A DNA stretch of 64,000 nt from Carnimonas nigrificans ATCC BAA-78 (GCF_000526695.1 NZ_JAGO01000015.1:62001-126000); one strand, 5' to 3'; counted from the stretch's first letter, positions 39,379 through 48,727 are shown. Made by a program: numbers and translations. Notes: generated from the letters alone by a model not told the origin.

Positions 39379-39854
39379 TGGAAGGAGTTCTCCTTGCCTG
39401 CCACAGGGATAGAGGCAGGTTGTTATTGTGTAGAGTGCTCGAAACAGGTGTTGATGAATCTTGCGTTAGTGGTGCGTATCAAGGTGTTGTGTATTGATAG
39501 AAAGCGAATGAAGACGGCGCAAAGCGTGAGTTGAACAGCATCTTTGCAGGCCCTTCGATGTTTGTGTTTTCTCCTCTGAATCAGTTCTGAATATGCTTTG
39601 CCTGGCGATAAAAGGCGGGGCAGGGCTGGCCCCGACGCTGCCTTCCCGTGCTATCGACGCCGGAGATGACAGCTTCGGTAAATCTTGTTCTGATACCTTG
39701 CCGTTTGACGATGCGCATACTGCTGCGGCGCATGATATCGCGACCACGACCTGACCACTATTCGAGGCGGCGGGTAGGGGCCAGTTGCATTGCCATGATC
39801 TCCCTGAGCAATAGCCTCGATGAGCCGCCTGTTGTTCTTGTATGCAAAATGTAT
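39379..39854. other. Intergenic region between the Rieske oxygenase and OprD genes
   Basis: 476 bases with no supported gene. An open frame of 130 codons on the minus strand and a 53-codon one on the plus strand (39592-39753) have odd composition and resemble nothing I know. The region must carry the porin promoter if the porin is not co-transcribed with the upstream operon. No clear terminator for the operon is visible. Confidence 0.35.
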
Positions 39855-40925
39855 TCACGCGATAAAGAAACGGCTTAATCCCAGCTTGCTTAACGCACGG
39901 CGGTAGGCGATGGAGCTGACATCCGCAGGAATATGGGCCTCCATTTTTGGGTCCAGTGGCAGCTGTTCTGGCCTCTGCTGCTCCACCATGGCGGCATCTT
40001 CAGCAAACACGCGAGCATTGAAGTCGTAGACATCCTGCACGGGAAGATCGGTATCAAAATTGCGTGCAATAGGGCAGAACAGACGGGTTTTGCGGGCCGA
40101 AACAGGTGAAGCGGCATTTAAAATGGACAGTCGCCCTTCATCGGGGAAATGCACGGTGAGTTGCGCGGTGAAGGGCGGAAAACAACGGAAATGGCGCAAC
40201 CACACGAACCCTTCCGGTGCCGTGTTTTCAACCCCATTGGGATAGTTGGGCACATCGCTGTAGTACTTCGCTTCAAATCCATACTCGGTGGGCTGAGGAC
40301 GATAATTGGGCACCAGCGGATTCTCTGCATCGGCAAAGGTATCGGTATGAATAAAGGCAAAGTGGGCGACATCAAGGAAGCCTTCGACCTGGCGTCCGGC
40401 AAAGCCTGCAATATCAAAGGCAGGGCAGTTGATCTGCTGGAAGCCTGCTTCATCCCAGTGGGGCATAAAGGGCATCTTCTCATCCTGACCATCCGCTGAG
40501 GGGCGCAGGCACGTCCACACCAGCCCATAGCGCAGAATGACGGGGTAGGCGGTTAAATGCAGCTTGCCGGGAATGGCGTTGTCAGGGTGGGCCGGCACCT
40601 TGATACATTTTCCGTCCTGACCAAATTGCAGGCCGTGGTAGGGGCAGCGTACCCCTAGGCAATCATGGTTGGAGCCCATGGAGAGCGGCACACCGCGGTG
40701 GGTACAGATATCGTTGGCGACGACGATATCGCTTCCCGCCTTATAAATGACCAGCTTCTCATCCAGCAGGGTGGCAGACAGTAACCCCGAGGACTCTATA
40801 TCCCGGATCAAGGCAACCGGATACCAGTGTTTGGCCAGGATGTGCCAATCTTCCTCCTCAAAAGTGCAGCCGCGGGGCAGAGAGTTTTCTGGTGCACGGT
40901 GTGGAAACTTAGCAATGGCTTCCAT
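39855..40925 (-). CDS. Rieske-type ring-hydroxylating/demethylating oxygenase, alpha subunit
   Basis: A 356-residue non-haem iron oxygenase of the VanA-like group. The Rieske 2Fe-2S cluster ligands are C74-x-H76 and C94-x2-H97 with exactly 17 residues between H76 and C94. The mononuclear iron site is DVAHFAFIH (H188, H193), with the third ligand probably an Asp near 315 (AEDAAMVEQQ). It needs an electron donor. The only candidate nearby is the VanB-type reductase at the head of the same gene string. Such pairs carry out O- or N-demethylation or hydroxylation of rings, and the Klebsiella HpxDE pair acts on hypoxanthine. A CAGGAGT site precedes the ATG. The substrate is unknown. Confidence 0.85.
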   Translation of the reverse strand: MEAIAKFPHRAPENSLPRGCTFEEEDWHILAKHWYPVALIRDIESSGLLSATLLDEKLVIYKAGSDIVVANDICTHRGVPLSMGSNHDCLGVRCPYHGLQFGQDGKCIKVPAHPDNAIPGKLHLTAYPVILRYGLVWTCLRPSADGQDEKMPFMPHWDEAGFQQINCPAFDIAGFAGRQVEGFLDVAHFAFIHTDTFADAENPLVPNYRPQPTEYGFEAKYYSDVPNYPNGVENTAPEGFVWLRHFRCFPPFTAQLTVHFPDEGRLSILNAASPVSARKTRLFCPIARNFDTDLPVQDVYDFNARVFAEDAAMVEQQRPEQLPLDPKMEAHIPADVSSIAYRRALSKLGLSRFFIA

Positions 40926-40977
40926 GGCGTTACTCCTGATAGTTATTCTTGCTCGAACGTCATAACGAGTTTGGCGA

Positions 40978-42333
40978 TCAAAAACTTTTCATTTTCCCCG
41001 GGTTAAGCAGCCCCTGAGGATCATAGTTACGTTTGGTTGTCAGAATGTCGTGATCGAATCCCGCCGCATGTTTACCCAGTTCCAGAATGTAGGTATGTGG
41101 ATCATTGATCTGTATCCCCAGCTCACGATGCAGCGCGATAACTTCATTCAAACGGGCCTGGTCGCGATAGCGCAGCAAGGTAAGCCCCGCACAAAAGACC
41201 TCACCCTTGTCATTGCGCAAAAGTTCGATATGTTGCAGAAGCTCGTCACCCAACCGCTCGCGCAGGGTCTTCAACGCTTCCAGCTCGTGACCGATGGGAA
41301 ACATCGCTTGCAGGTAGGTCAGCGAGCTGTCATGGGAGAGTGCATGTAATGTGGTGTGATTCCAGCAGTATTCGTGCAGGGAGTGCTCGTACTGCTTCTC
41401 CTCAACACCTGCTTGTGTGGTGATTGCCCGGCCCTGAAATTCGTTCAGCAGCCCCTTGATAGTGCTCTCCGATTGAACGGCCGTGGTAAGGATCAGCGCG
41501 TGCTCCGTCTCGGTGAACTGTTCCGCCCAGCTATCGAAAAAGCACACCACCGAGGGTTCGAAATAGCCGATTTCCCGTTTGATGAGGCCAGGCAGCTTGG
41601 CTACTTTGAGAGCAAACTGCATGGCGGCATCTTGATCCGGAAAGGCCAGCAGCTGTTCGCACCAGTTCACGCGTGGGGCCAGGGTCAGAGTAAGCTCAAG
41701 AATGATGGCATTGGTGCCGTAGGCGTGGGCAATGTGGCTTGCGCCTTCTGCATCCAGCTCAATGATGCGCGGCTTCTCTTCAATCGTCATGATGCAAGCG
41801 CCGATCACGGTTCCGGGAGTTGCGAGGGGGCCATAGGTGATGGAGCCAATGCCACCGAAACCGCCGCCGTAAAACCCGCCCAGCGTTGCCATGCGGAAGG
41901 TCGACGGCATACAGCGCAGCTCCCATCCGGTAGGGCGCACCGCACTCTCCAGGTCGATCAAACGAATGCCCGCCTGGGCGCGGACACTACCGTTACCGTG
42001 TGACTTGATGGCGTTGAGTGACGTCATGTCGATGACAACACCGCCCTGTAACGGTACGGCTTGCCCATAGTTGCCGCTGCCTCCGCCCCTGATCGTCATG
42101 GGAATTTGCTGTTTGACGCAGGCGCTGACGAGCTGGGCCAGCTCCCCTTCACTTGCAGGGCGCGCGCCAATCTCGGCGACGCAGTCGGATAGCTGCTCCT
42201 TCAGCACAGGGCTGAACCAGCTAAAGTCCTTTGATAGACGCTTCAGCAAGGCGGGGCGTGTGATCCAGGTGAGGTTGGCACAATCCGCCTGTAGCGCCTC
42301 CAGAGCAGTAGCGTTGGCATCTTGAGTCGTCAT
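40978..42333 (-). CDS. FAD-linked oxidase (FAD_binding_4/GlcD-like)
   Basis: A 451-residue flavoprotein of the PCMH/VAO superfamily. The FAD pyrophosphate-binding loop is PMTIRGGGSGNYGQAVPLQG (79-98), followed by GVVIDMTSLNAIKSH, and the second FAD segment with TLGGFYGGGFGGIGSITYG near 150-170. The C-terminal end YDPQGLLNPGKMKSF is the usual family tail. Members oxidise hydroxy acids, amines or aldehydes. It lies 52 bases upstream of the Rieske gene on the same strand, with AAGGAAG before its ATG. Its substrate is probably an intermediate of the same pathway. Confidence 0.8.
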   Translation of the reverse strand: MTTQDANATALEALQADCANLTWITRPALLKRLSKDFSWFSPVLKEQLSDCVAEIGARPASEGELAQLVSACVKQQIPMTIRGGGSGNYGQAVPLQGGVVIDMTSLNAIKSHGNGSVRAQAGIRLIDLESAVRPTGWELRCMPSTFRMATLGGFYGGGFGGIGSITYGPLATPGTVIGACIMTIEEKPRIIELDAEGASHIAHAYGTNAIILELTLTLAPRVNWCEQLLAFPDQDAAMQFALKVAKLPGLIKREIGYFEPSVVCFFDSWAEQFTETEHALILTTAVQSESTIKGLLNEFQGRAITTQAGVEEKQYEHSLHEYCWNHTTLHALSHDSSLTYLQAMFPIGHELEALKTLRERLGDELLQHIELLRNDKGEVFCAGLTLLRYRDQARLNEVIALHRELGIQINDPHTYILELGKHAAGFDHDILTTKRNYDPQGLLNPGKMKSF

Positions 42334-42432
42334 TTCGTGACTTCCTTTGAATTATTGTTACTCACGATGCGTGATGTATCGTGCGACAAGGATTGCATGT
42401 TGCATTGAGCATGGGCCGAGGATGCAGCAGGT

Positions 42433-43221
42433 TCACTGCCTGTGCTCTTGTTCCGTTTCATGCCAGCGTCCAATCACCAGTTTGGATAACAGCGTCATGA
42501 GGGCGAACAGGCCAATGCCGATGGCTGAAATCAGCACCAGGGCAGCAAACATCAGAGGAATATTGAGCTGATAGCCCGCCTGTAGAATCTGATAGGCCAG
42601 GCCGGTGTTGGAGCCTCCTGTGCCGGCCACGAACTCAGCGACAACGGCACCAATCAGGGAAAGACCTGAGGCGATGCGCAGTGCAGCGAAAAAGTTGGGG
42701 AGTGCCGAAGGTACCCGCAGACGTAGCAGCAACTGCAAGCGTGAAGCATTCTGTAGCTTGAAGTAGGCCGAAAGCCCGGGGCTGACGCTGCGTAGGCCCA
42801 GTGTCATATTGGAGATGATCGGGAAGATGGCCACTAGCGTTGAGCAGATGGTCAAGGCCACTACGGTATTGTTGATCCAGATGATAATCAGCGGTGCGAT
42901 GGCAACAATAGGCGTTACCTGCAGCAGCACGACATAGGGAAAGAAGGCGGTTTCGATCATTCTGTTCTGGACAAAGATGAAGGCGATGATGACCCCCAGA
43001 ACGGTCGCTACCAATAGCGAAAGCAACGTTATTTCAAGCGTGAATAGCGTAGCGTGGCCCAGCACTGACCAGTTGGACACCAGGGTTTTTAGAGTTGCCC
43101 AGGGGCTGGGTACTATGTAGGCCGGTACCTTGAAGGCCACAACCAGGTATTGCCAGATCGCTACCAGTACCACACCGATGGTGACCGGGAATAGCATGTG
43201 AACGAGCGTTCGACGATTCAT
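42433..43221 (-). CDS. ABC transporter permease (SsuC/TauC/ThiX type)
   Basis: A 262-residue permease with six helices of the nitrate/taurine/pyrimidine class. The coupling loop is LQNASRLQLLLRLRVPSALP, followed by NFFAALRIASGLSLIGAVVAEF, which is typical of the group. It overlaps the ATPase gene by 4 bases and so forms one transporter with the ATPase and binding protein. The protein ends in a short charged tail. Confidence 0.9.
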   Translation of the reverse strand: MNRRTLVHMLFPVTIGVVLVAIWQYLVVAFKVPAYIVPSPWATLKTLVSNWSVLGHATLFTLEITLLSLLVATVLGVIIAFIFVQNRMIETAFFPYVVLLQVTPIVAIAPLIIIWINNTVVALTICSTLVAIFPIISNMTLGLRSVSPGLSAYFKLQNASRLQLLLRLRVPSALPNFFAALRIASGLSLIGAVVAEFVAGTGGSNTGLAYQILQAGYQLNIPLMFAALVLISAIGIGLFALMTLLSKLVIGRWHETEQEHRQ

Positions 43222-44036
43222 GCGCGGACCTCGCTATCCTGGCTTGCTGACAGCAGTGATTGCTGCAATTTCATTGAGTATTCGGCAAAGCGTGAAGAGA
43301 GTCGGAACTCATCGGTGCGTGGGTAAGGCTCCTCTATGCAAACCTCTTCAACAACCCGCCCCGGGCGGGCAGCCATGACCACCACACGTTCGGAAAGAAA
43401 GACGGATTCAGCGATCGAGTGGGTAACGAATACCACGCTCAAGCCTCGCTCCTTCCACAGGCGCAGCAGATCACTATCAAGACGGTTGCGCGTTATCTCA
43501 TCCAGAGCGCCAAAAGGTTCATCCATCAGCAGAAGGTCCGGTTGTACCACCAGGCCACGGGCGATCGAGACGCGCATCTGCATACCGCCAGAGAGCTCTC
43601 GCGGTAAGGCATTGGCGAAGCCTTCCAGCCCCACCAGCTCCAGCACCTCATCGACCCGCTTATTGGCTTCCGTGGTTGAGATGCCTTCAAGCTCAAGGGG
43701 TAAACGCACATTGCGGCGGACGCTATGCCAGGGCATCAGCGTCGCCTCCTGAAACACGAAGGCCAGTTTATGGAGGCTCTTGTGTGCCCGGGCGATGGGT
43801 TGCCGCCAGCGCAGCAGCTTGCCATCCGACGGTGCGGTCAGACCGGCAATCATTTTTAACAAGGTACTTTTACCGCATCCCGAAGGCCCTAGCAGGGAGA
43901 CAAAGTCGCCCTGCTGGATAGTCAGGTCCACAGGCCTCAATGCTTGAGTGCCGTTGGGGTACACCTTCTCGGCGGACAGCACCTCGACAGCAGGTACATT
44001 TGCCCTGGTAAGAGGGGGAGTCATTGTTTGAGTCAT
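43218..44036 (-). CDS. ABC transporter ATPase (SsuB/TauB/ThiZ type)
   Basis: A 272-residue nucleotide-binding protein. Walker A is GPSGCGKST, Q-loop VFQEATLMPWHSVRRNV, signature LSGGMQMRVSIARGL, Walker B LLLMDEPFGALDEITR, H-loop FVTHSIAESVFL. The LxxGMxxR form of the signature is characteristic of the taurine/sulfonate/pyrimidine class. Its start overlaps the stop of the binding-protein gene by 4 bases. Confidence 0.92.
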   Translation of the reverse strand: MTQTMTPPLTRANVPAVEVLSAEKVYPNGTQALRPVDLTIQQGDFVSLLGPSGCGKSTLLKMIAGLTAPSDGKLLRWRQPIARAHKSLHKLAFVFQEATLMPWHSVRRNVRLPLELEGISTTEANKRVDEVLELVGLEGFANALPRELSGGMQMRVSIARGLVVQPDLLLMDEPFGALDEITRNRLDSDLLRLWKERGLSVVFVTHSIAESVFLSERVVVMAARPGRVVEEVCIEEPYPRTDEFRLSSRFAEYSMKLQQSLLSASQDSEVRA

Positions 44037-45019
44037 GGCATTACCGGGCTTTGCTTGACGAATTGAGTGGTGTAGGCCTTGTTCATGGCGTCATGACTGA
44101 GCTTCACCAGCCCCAGCTTGTGTGCCATCTGCCAGGTGGCTTCAATCCGCTCGGGAGTAAACGTACCGATCCCCTGTGTGGCCGCATCGCCGCCGGTAAG
44201 AATTCCGCTCGACTTGAACGTGTTTACGGCATAATCCAGCAGCCCCTGACTCATGTTCGGGTTGGCCTTTTTGATCAGCTCATTTCCAGGCTGGGGATTG
44301 GCAAGGTAATCCTTCCAGCCTTGCATGGAGGCGTGAATAAAGGCCTGCACCTGCTCGGGATGCTGTTCAATGACGCTGTTCTGGCAGGCAATAACATTGC
44401 CGTAGGGCGGGAATCCTGCATCACTCAGAGGTAGCACGGTGGCGTCTATGCCCTGCTGCTTCAGTGCATATGGCTCAGAGGTCAGATAGCCCTGTTGTGC
44501 CATATTCTTGCCATTGATAAATGGCTGCAGGTTAAAGGTGTAGGGGCGCGTCTGCTCATCGGTATACCCTTGCGTGCTCTTCAGCCACGGCCATGCCGAA
44601 AGACGTGTTTGGGAAGAGATCAGGATGGTTTTATCCTTGAGCTGAGCGAAATCCTTTACGTCATTGTGGGCAATCAGCACCATCAATGATTTCTGGAAGG
44701 TAGTGGCTACCAGAGTAATGGGTAAACCTTCCTGGATGGCGGTCATGGTGCCCAGTTCATCATCGGTAATACCACACTGGGCGCGCCCTGCGGCCACCAG
44801 CTGGGCGACATTGACCTGAGGGCCCCCCATCGAGAGATTGACATCGAGACCGGACTTTTCATAAAGACCTTCGGCCTTGGCCTGGTAGAAGCCGCCGTGC
44901 TCAGTCTGTGCATACCAGTTGGTCAAAAAGGTAAAAGGTTGCGTATCTGCATGGGCCATGGCAGGTAGCGCGAATAAAGGGGCCAGCGCGAGGCAGCGTT
45001 TCATCAGTCTGGAGGTCAT
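44033..45019 (-). CDS. ABC transporter substrate-binding protein (NMT1/THI5-like)
   Basis: A 328-residue periplasmic binding protein from the ATG at 45019, which is preceded by AAAGGA. A longer frame to 45070 adds an unlikely lead. Signal peptide about 1-24 (LALAPLFALPAMAHA). The mature start TFLTNWYAQTEHGGFYQAKA is nearly the hallmark of the NMT1/THI5-like family, whose ThiY members bind formylaminopyrimidine; others bind riboflavin-like, nitrile or sulfonate ligands. GGPQVNVAQLVAAGRAQCGI supports the fold. The family association with pyrimidines agrees with the deaminase and amidohydrolase genes around it. Confidence 0.88.
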   Translation of the reverse strand: MTSRLMKRCLALAPLFALPAMAHADTQPFTFLTNWYAQTEHGGFYQAKAEGLYEKSGLDVNLSMGGPQVNVAQLVAAGRAQCGITDDELGTMTAIQEGLPITLVATTFQKSLMVLIAHNDVKDFAQLKDKTILISSQTRLSAWPWLKSTQGYTDEQTRPYTFNLQPFINGKNMAQQGYLTSEPYALKQQGIDATVLPLSDAGFPPYGNVIACQNSVIEQHPEQVQAFIHASMQGWKDYLANPQPGNELIKKANPNMSQGLLDYAVNTFKSSGILTGGDAATQGIGTFTPERIEATWQMAHKLGLVKLSHDAMNKAYTTQFVKQSPVMP

Positions 45020-45107
45020 GAGGGGATTCCTTTTCATTCTTGTTGATCCATCACGTGTAGTTAATGCCAAAACTGTGCCAATAATTTGTTCTTAAAGGAT
45101 ATTTTTA

Positions 45108-45950
45108 TTAGTTCAGTACATCGCCGGTGAATTGCCCGCGAGCCCAGGTGGCATCGCTGCGAGCAGGCCACTGAAGACGATAAAACTCTTCGATTGCCTT
45201 GGCCCAGTTGCGGGTAAGGTCACCCAGTAGTGCCTCGCCTTGCTCTTCCGTTGCACCACGCGCATCACCGATCACCCCCGTTGGGCCAAAATCGCGCGCG
45301 CACCATGCCATGGGAGGCTTGCCATTCCCCAAAGTGGGGCAAGCAATGTTGGGGACGGGGCTGTTGGGGGCCAGCTCCATATTGACCAGCTCAGGTGTAA
45401 GCGCACGCATCACTGCCGTTTCATTATGGGAGGCGTGCATGGCTGTGCGCCGTTCCCATTCGTCCATGAAGCTATCATCGTGCTCTACGCTCCAGGCGTG
45501 GCGGGAGATGATCACATAATCGCCATGACGCAGACGTAGCTCACGGGCTGCCATTTCTATTGGTTGTGGTTGCCCGCCATGAGCGTTGACGATCAGCAGC
45601 TTGCGAAATCCGCTGCGGTACAGGGATTCCCCGATTTCCAGAACGGTGTCATGAAAAATCGTGCCGTTGAGGGTTAGGGTGCCGGGAAAGTGCAGGTGCT
45701 CATCGGATTTTCCATAGGTCAGGGGGGGAATGCTGTAGGCAGCCACCTCTGATGGCAAAAGTGCCAGGGCCTTACCGACTACCGCAGCGGCAATCATGCT
45801 GTCCACCACGCAGGGCAGGTGGGGGCCATGCTGCTCAATGGCACCGGCGGGCAGCACAATAACCGTGTTCTCCTTGTCAGGAAGTTCAGCCACCTGTTTC
45901 CAGCTTAGATAGGGCAAGAAGCGCTCTGCTGGCGTATAGCCATTCAACAT
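45108..45950 (-). CDS. Creatininase-family amidohydrolase
   Basis: A 280-residue metal hydrolase of the creatininase family, which opens cyclic amides or removes formyl groups. The metal motif is LPAGAIEQHGPHLP, then VDS (E39, H41 and D50 counting from the ATG at 45950), followed by YGKSDEHLHFPGTLTL, NAHGGQPQP and the second metal glutamate region in HASHNETAVM. I prefer the ATG at 45950, 8 bases after GTGGAG, to a TTG at 45968. It lies 14 bases after the Rid-family gene. It could hydrolyse a ring amide produced by the neighbouring deaminase. Creatinine itself cannot be proven. Confidence 0.85.
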   Translation of the reverse strand: MLNGYTPAERFLPYLSWKQVAELPDKENTVIVLPAGAIEQHGPHLPCVVDSMIAAAVVGKALALLPSEVAAYSIPPLTYGKSDEHLHFPGTLTLNGTIFHDTVLEIGESLYRSGFRKLLIVNAHGGQPQPIEMAARELRLRHGDYVIISRHAWSVEHDDSFMDEWERRTAMHASHNETAVMRALTPELVNMELAPNSPVPNIACPTLGNGKPPMAWCARDFGPTGVIGDARGATEEQGEALLGDLTRNWAKAIEEFYRLQWPARSDATWARGQFTGDVLN

Positions 45951-45964
45951 GATTGAAACTCCAC

Positions 45965-46417
45965 TCAAGAGTGCTGGGGTAGATAGGCGGTTGCCTCTAC
46001 CTCGATCAGTATGTCGTCGCTTGGCATCATGCCGCTGACTTCCACGACCGTTGAGGCCGGAGACTGTTCCGGAAAGAAGGTGTGGCGCACGCGGCTGAAA
46101 TAGGGGAAGTGATCAAGGTTTTTGAAATACTGCACAAGCTTGAATACATCGCTCATCTGGCCCCCGGCAGACTCCACCGTATGCTTGATGGCATTCAGCA
46201 CATACCAGCTTTGCGCCAGAATAGGACCCTGTTTCATGTCACTGGAAAATTCGCCTGTGCGGCCTATCTGATCGGCGATCTCATCGGGAATATCATCAAA
46301 ACCACGCACAATTTTTTTCTGAGCAGGATCGACGGCAATAACGCCGGATAAAAAGATAAAGTCGCCTACCCGTCGGTAGGCGGCATAGCGGGCAAGAGGC
46401 GCTGCGACATCGCTCAT
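45965..46417 (-). CDS. Rid-family (YjgF/RutC-like) protein lacking the catalytic arginine
   Basis: A 150-residue Rid-superfamily protein. RidA enzymes hydrolyse reactive enamines/imines, and RutC acts in pyrimidine degradation. Family features are FIFLSGVIAVDPAQKK, YVLNAIKHTVESAGGQMSDV and the closing LIEVEATAYLP. Where archetypal RidA proteins have PARS with the essential arginine, this one reads PAST (S122 at that place), so imine deaminase activity of the RidA kind is doubtful. Its start overlaps the amidohydrolase stop by 4 bases (ATGA). Confidence 0.85.
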   Translation of the reverse strand: MSDVAAPLARYAAYRRVGDFIFLSGVIAVDPAQKKIVRGFDDIPDEIADQIGRTGEFSSDMKQGPILAQSWYVLNAIKHTVESAGGQMSDVFKLVQYFKNLDHFPYFSRVRHTFFPEQSPASTVVEVSGMMPSDDILIEVEATAYLPQHS

Positions 46418-47676
46418 GCATTTGTCCTCGTGGTATAGGGAGAAAGGGGAGTCAATACAGGCTGGTTATTGTTAATGGATAGCCAGTGACGCCCGGGGTC
46501 GCTCGGCCAGCTCAGGGCATCGGTGGTGTCGAAGACCAACAGTTCCGCTGGTGCGCCGATTAGCGTCGGCTCGCGGGTTTTGTGGCTGTCGGTGAGCCAA
46601 TCCGTGCGGCAGATGAATTGACTGGCGTTATCGAATGGCTGTTCCAGTTGGGCAGCGACCACTCCCAGCTGGAAGGCGTTCATGGGATCCTGGCGTCCAT
46701 AGGGAAAGAATGGGTCCTGGACGTTATCGCTGCCTATCAGCAGGGGGATATCTCGGGAGCGCGCTTCCTTGATCAGGGTGATGCCGCGTGCGAGGGGCGT
46801 GTGCTCCGGTACGGCATCCTGCAACAGCAGATTGCAGGTGGGCAGCGCTATCAGGGTGATCTTGGCTCGGGCAAGCTTGTCGAGAAGGGGCAATGCTTCC
46901 GCACGCGGCTTGGCGGAGAGCGCACACACATGGCCTGCGCTAATATGCCCTGCGAAGTCCATCTGCCGCGCAAGATCTGCCACTGTCTCGATGCCACAGG
47001 CGCTGGGATGCAGCTCTTCATCCACATGCAGGTCCAGGTTGAGCCCCTGTTCATTGGCGGCTCTAAGCAGCTCTGCGACTGCCAGATGGGAGAAATTCGA
47101 GGTGTGAATGAAGTCGCCCAGCAGCGCGTCTTCACTCTGGGCCACCTGCGCGGCGATGCGCTGGGCATCCTTGGGGTCGCTGAATAGCGGCAGCGGTACC
47201 AGCGCGACGCGCTCAAGGTGAATACGATGGCGCCAGCGCTCTTTCAGTTCAGCAAATGTTTCCCAGGCAGTGGGGGCAGAGGGTTGCCACCAGTCAACAT
47301 GCGTGCGCAGGTGGCGCACTCCCGCAGACCAGGCTTGCTCCATGGCGCGTTCCGCCCGTGCCAACAGGTCACTGCGGGTCCAGTGGGCATCACGATCTTC
47401 GGTAATGGCCTGGATGGCGGCCAGCAGGCCAGGTTGAAGTTCACCTATCCGGGATCGGGTAAACACCTTGTCGAGATGGCAATGCGCATCCATGAGCGGT
47501 GGCAGGGCTAGGCGTCCACCAAGATTCATATCAGTCGGCTGGTGATCGTCCGCTGACACCTGGGTAATTCTGCCTTCACTGATATCAAGGCGTGCCAGCG
47601 CAGGCCCCTGAGAGGACGAAGGCCACTCGGCCGGGAGTAGCCAGCGCGGTAGGCGGACGCCGCTAATGCTACTCAC
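46414..47676 (-). CDS. Cytosine-deaminase-like amidohydrolase
   Basis: A 420-residue TIM-barrel amidohydrolase related to CodA. Metal ligands are seen in MDAHCHLDKVF (HxH on strand 1), LDLHVDEELHP (His and Glu), ISAGHVCAL (His) and LLIGSDNVQDPF (Asp), all in the spacing of cytosine deaminase. An N-terminal and C-terminal beta domain is indicated by PLMDAH and by the SWPSDPGRHWL tail. CodA-type enzymes deaminate cytosine, isoguanine, creatinine and related rings. The start is GTG at 47676, overlapping the reductase stop by 4 bases. It is one of two hydrolytic enzymes in the cluster. Confidence 0.85.
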   Translation of the reverse strand: MSSISGVRLPRWLLPAEWPSSSQGPALARLDISEGRITQVSADDHQPTDMNLGGRLALPPLMDAHCHLDKVFTRSRIGELQPGLLAAIQAITEDRDAHWTRSDLLARAERAMEQAWSAGVRHLRTHVDWWQPSAPTAWETFAELKERWRHRIHLERVALVPLPLFSDPKDAQRIAAQVAQSEDALLGDFIHTSNFSHLAVAELLRAANEQGLNLDLHVDEELHPSACGIETVADLARQMDFAGHISAGHVCALSAKPRAEALPLLDKLARAKITLIALPTCNLLLQDAVPEHTPLARGITLIKEARSRDIPLLIGSDNVQDPFFPYGRQDPMNAFQLGVVAAQLEQPFDNASQFICRTDWLTDSHKTREPTLIGAPAELLVFDTTDALSWPSDPGRHWLSINNNQPVLTPLSPYTTRTNA

Positions 47677-48632
47677 AGATCCAGCACCAGGCGGGAGGAT
47701 TTGGCGCGTGAACAGCAGACGGCCATGATGTCGCCGTCGGCCTTTTCATCCGGACTAAGAATAATGTCGCGATGGTCCGGCGTGCCTTTGAGTACCCCTG
47801 TCAGGCAGGCGCCGCACATGCCTTGCTCGCAGGAGAGCGAGACCGGCACCTGGTGCTTCATCAGTACTTCGGCGATGGTCTCATCGGTACTGACGGTATA
47901 GATCGCACCGGACGAGGCGACTTCGATTTCAAAGCTCTCTTCTTCACTCTCAGCCGCCATCGTCGGTAATGGCTCGGCCTTGAACTGCTCACTATGCAGT
48001 TGCTGGATCAGCCAGCCTGCATTCAGCAGGCGCTGCTCAAGGGTTTGCAGAAAAGCGCGCGGGCCGCAGGCCATCACCATCGTGTCGGCATCTGGCGTCA
48101 AAATTGACTCGGGGGCTTGCTGGCGAAAGCTTTCACCGTCGGCGCTGATATGCACGCAGCAGTGTTCCTTGAGCGAGCCGCAAGTCATTTCATCGAGAAA
48201 GGCGACGCGCGAACGCTGCTGTTCATAGTGGTGCAGTTCGAACTCGGTGCCGTTGGCAAGAAGAGCACGCGCCATGGTAATGACTGGCGTGATGCCGATG
48301 CCTGCTGAAAACAGCAGCACGCGCTTGGCTTCCGGCAGGGGAAACAGGTTGCGCGGCTCAGACACTTCAACTCTGCTGCGAATCCGCAAATCCGCATGCA
48401 ACGCCCGTGAGCCGCCCCGCGAGAGAGCATCTTCGCGTACACAGATGCGATAGTGCTGTCTGTCTTCCTGCGCACCGCACAGTGAGTATTGGCGCAGCGC
48501 GCCATTGGGGGCGCGTACATCAATGTGCGCGCCGGGAGTAAATGGGGGTAACTCCTCACCTTTAGGGGACGTCAGCTCAATATCAATATTGTCATCGCCA
48601 TTGATGCCGAGCGCAGAAACGATGAGTTCCAT
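47673..48632 (-). CDS. VanB-type oxygenase reductase (FMN/2Fe-2S)
   Basis: A 319-residue phthalate-dioxygenase-reductase-family protein that passes electrons from NAD(P)H to a Rieske oxygenase. Order: flavin domain (RQYSLCGAQEDRQHYRI), NAD domain (LLFSAGIGITPVITMARAL) and C-terminal plant-type ferredoxin domain with CEQGMCGACLTG followed by a fourth cysteine in AVCCSRAK. It is the first gene of the string and has a LysR gene divergent to it. Its oxygenase partner is the last enzyme gene of the string, about 7 kb downstream. Confidence 0.9.
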   Translation of the reverse strand: MELIVSALGINGDDNIDIELTSPKGEELPPFTPGAHIDVRAPNGALRQYSLCGAQEDRQHYRICVREDALSRGGSRALHADLRIRSRVEVSEPRNLFPLPEAKRVLLFSAGIGITPVITMARALLANGTEFELHHYEQQRSRVAFLDEMTCGSLKEHCCVHISADGESFRQQAPESILTPDADTMVMACGPRAFLQTLEQRLLNAGWLIQQLHSEQFKAEPLPTMAAESEEESFEIEVASSGAIYTVSTDETIAEVLMKHQVPVSLSCEQGMCGACLTGVLKGTPDHRDIILSPDEKADGDIMAVCCSRAKSSRLVLDL

Positions 48633-48697
48633 AAGGGCCTCTCACAAACAGTCAGGGAGCTTGAATTATTCTTTGTACTGATCCTGAGCACCTTTTG

Positions 48698-48705
48698 TGT
48701 ATACA
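48698..48705. promoter_or_regulatory. Short palindrome in the LysR/reductase intergenic region
   Basis: TGTATACA is an 8-base perfect palindrome 66 bases upstream of the reductase ATG, within TTGTGTATACATCAAA. It may be a secondary activation site for the LysR regulator; support is positional only. Confidence 0.3.
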
Positions 48706-48727
48706 TCAAACATCATATTCAGCACTA

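Noticed and set aside
39592-39753. A 53-codon plus-strand frame in the same gap
   Set aside because: It has no ribosome-binding site and no family likeness, and it is too short to judge from sequence alone.
39466-39858. A 130-codon open frame on the minus strand in the Rieske-OprD gap
   Set aside because: Composition is unlike its neighbours (Cys, Ser and Arg rich), no start signal is seen, and it overlaps the stop of the Rieske gene. I treat it as chance.
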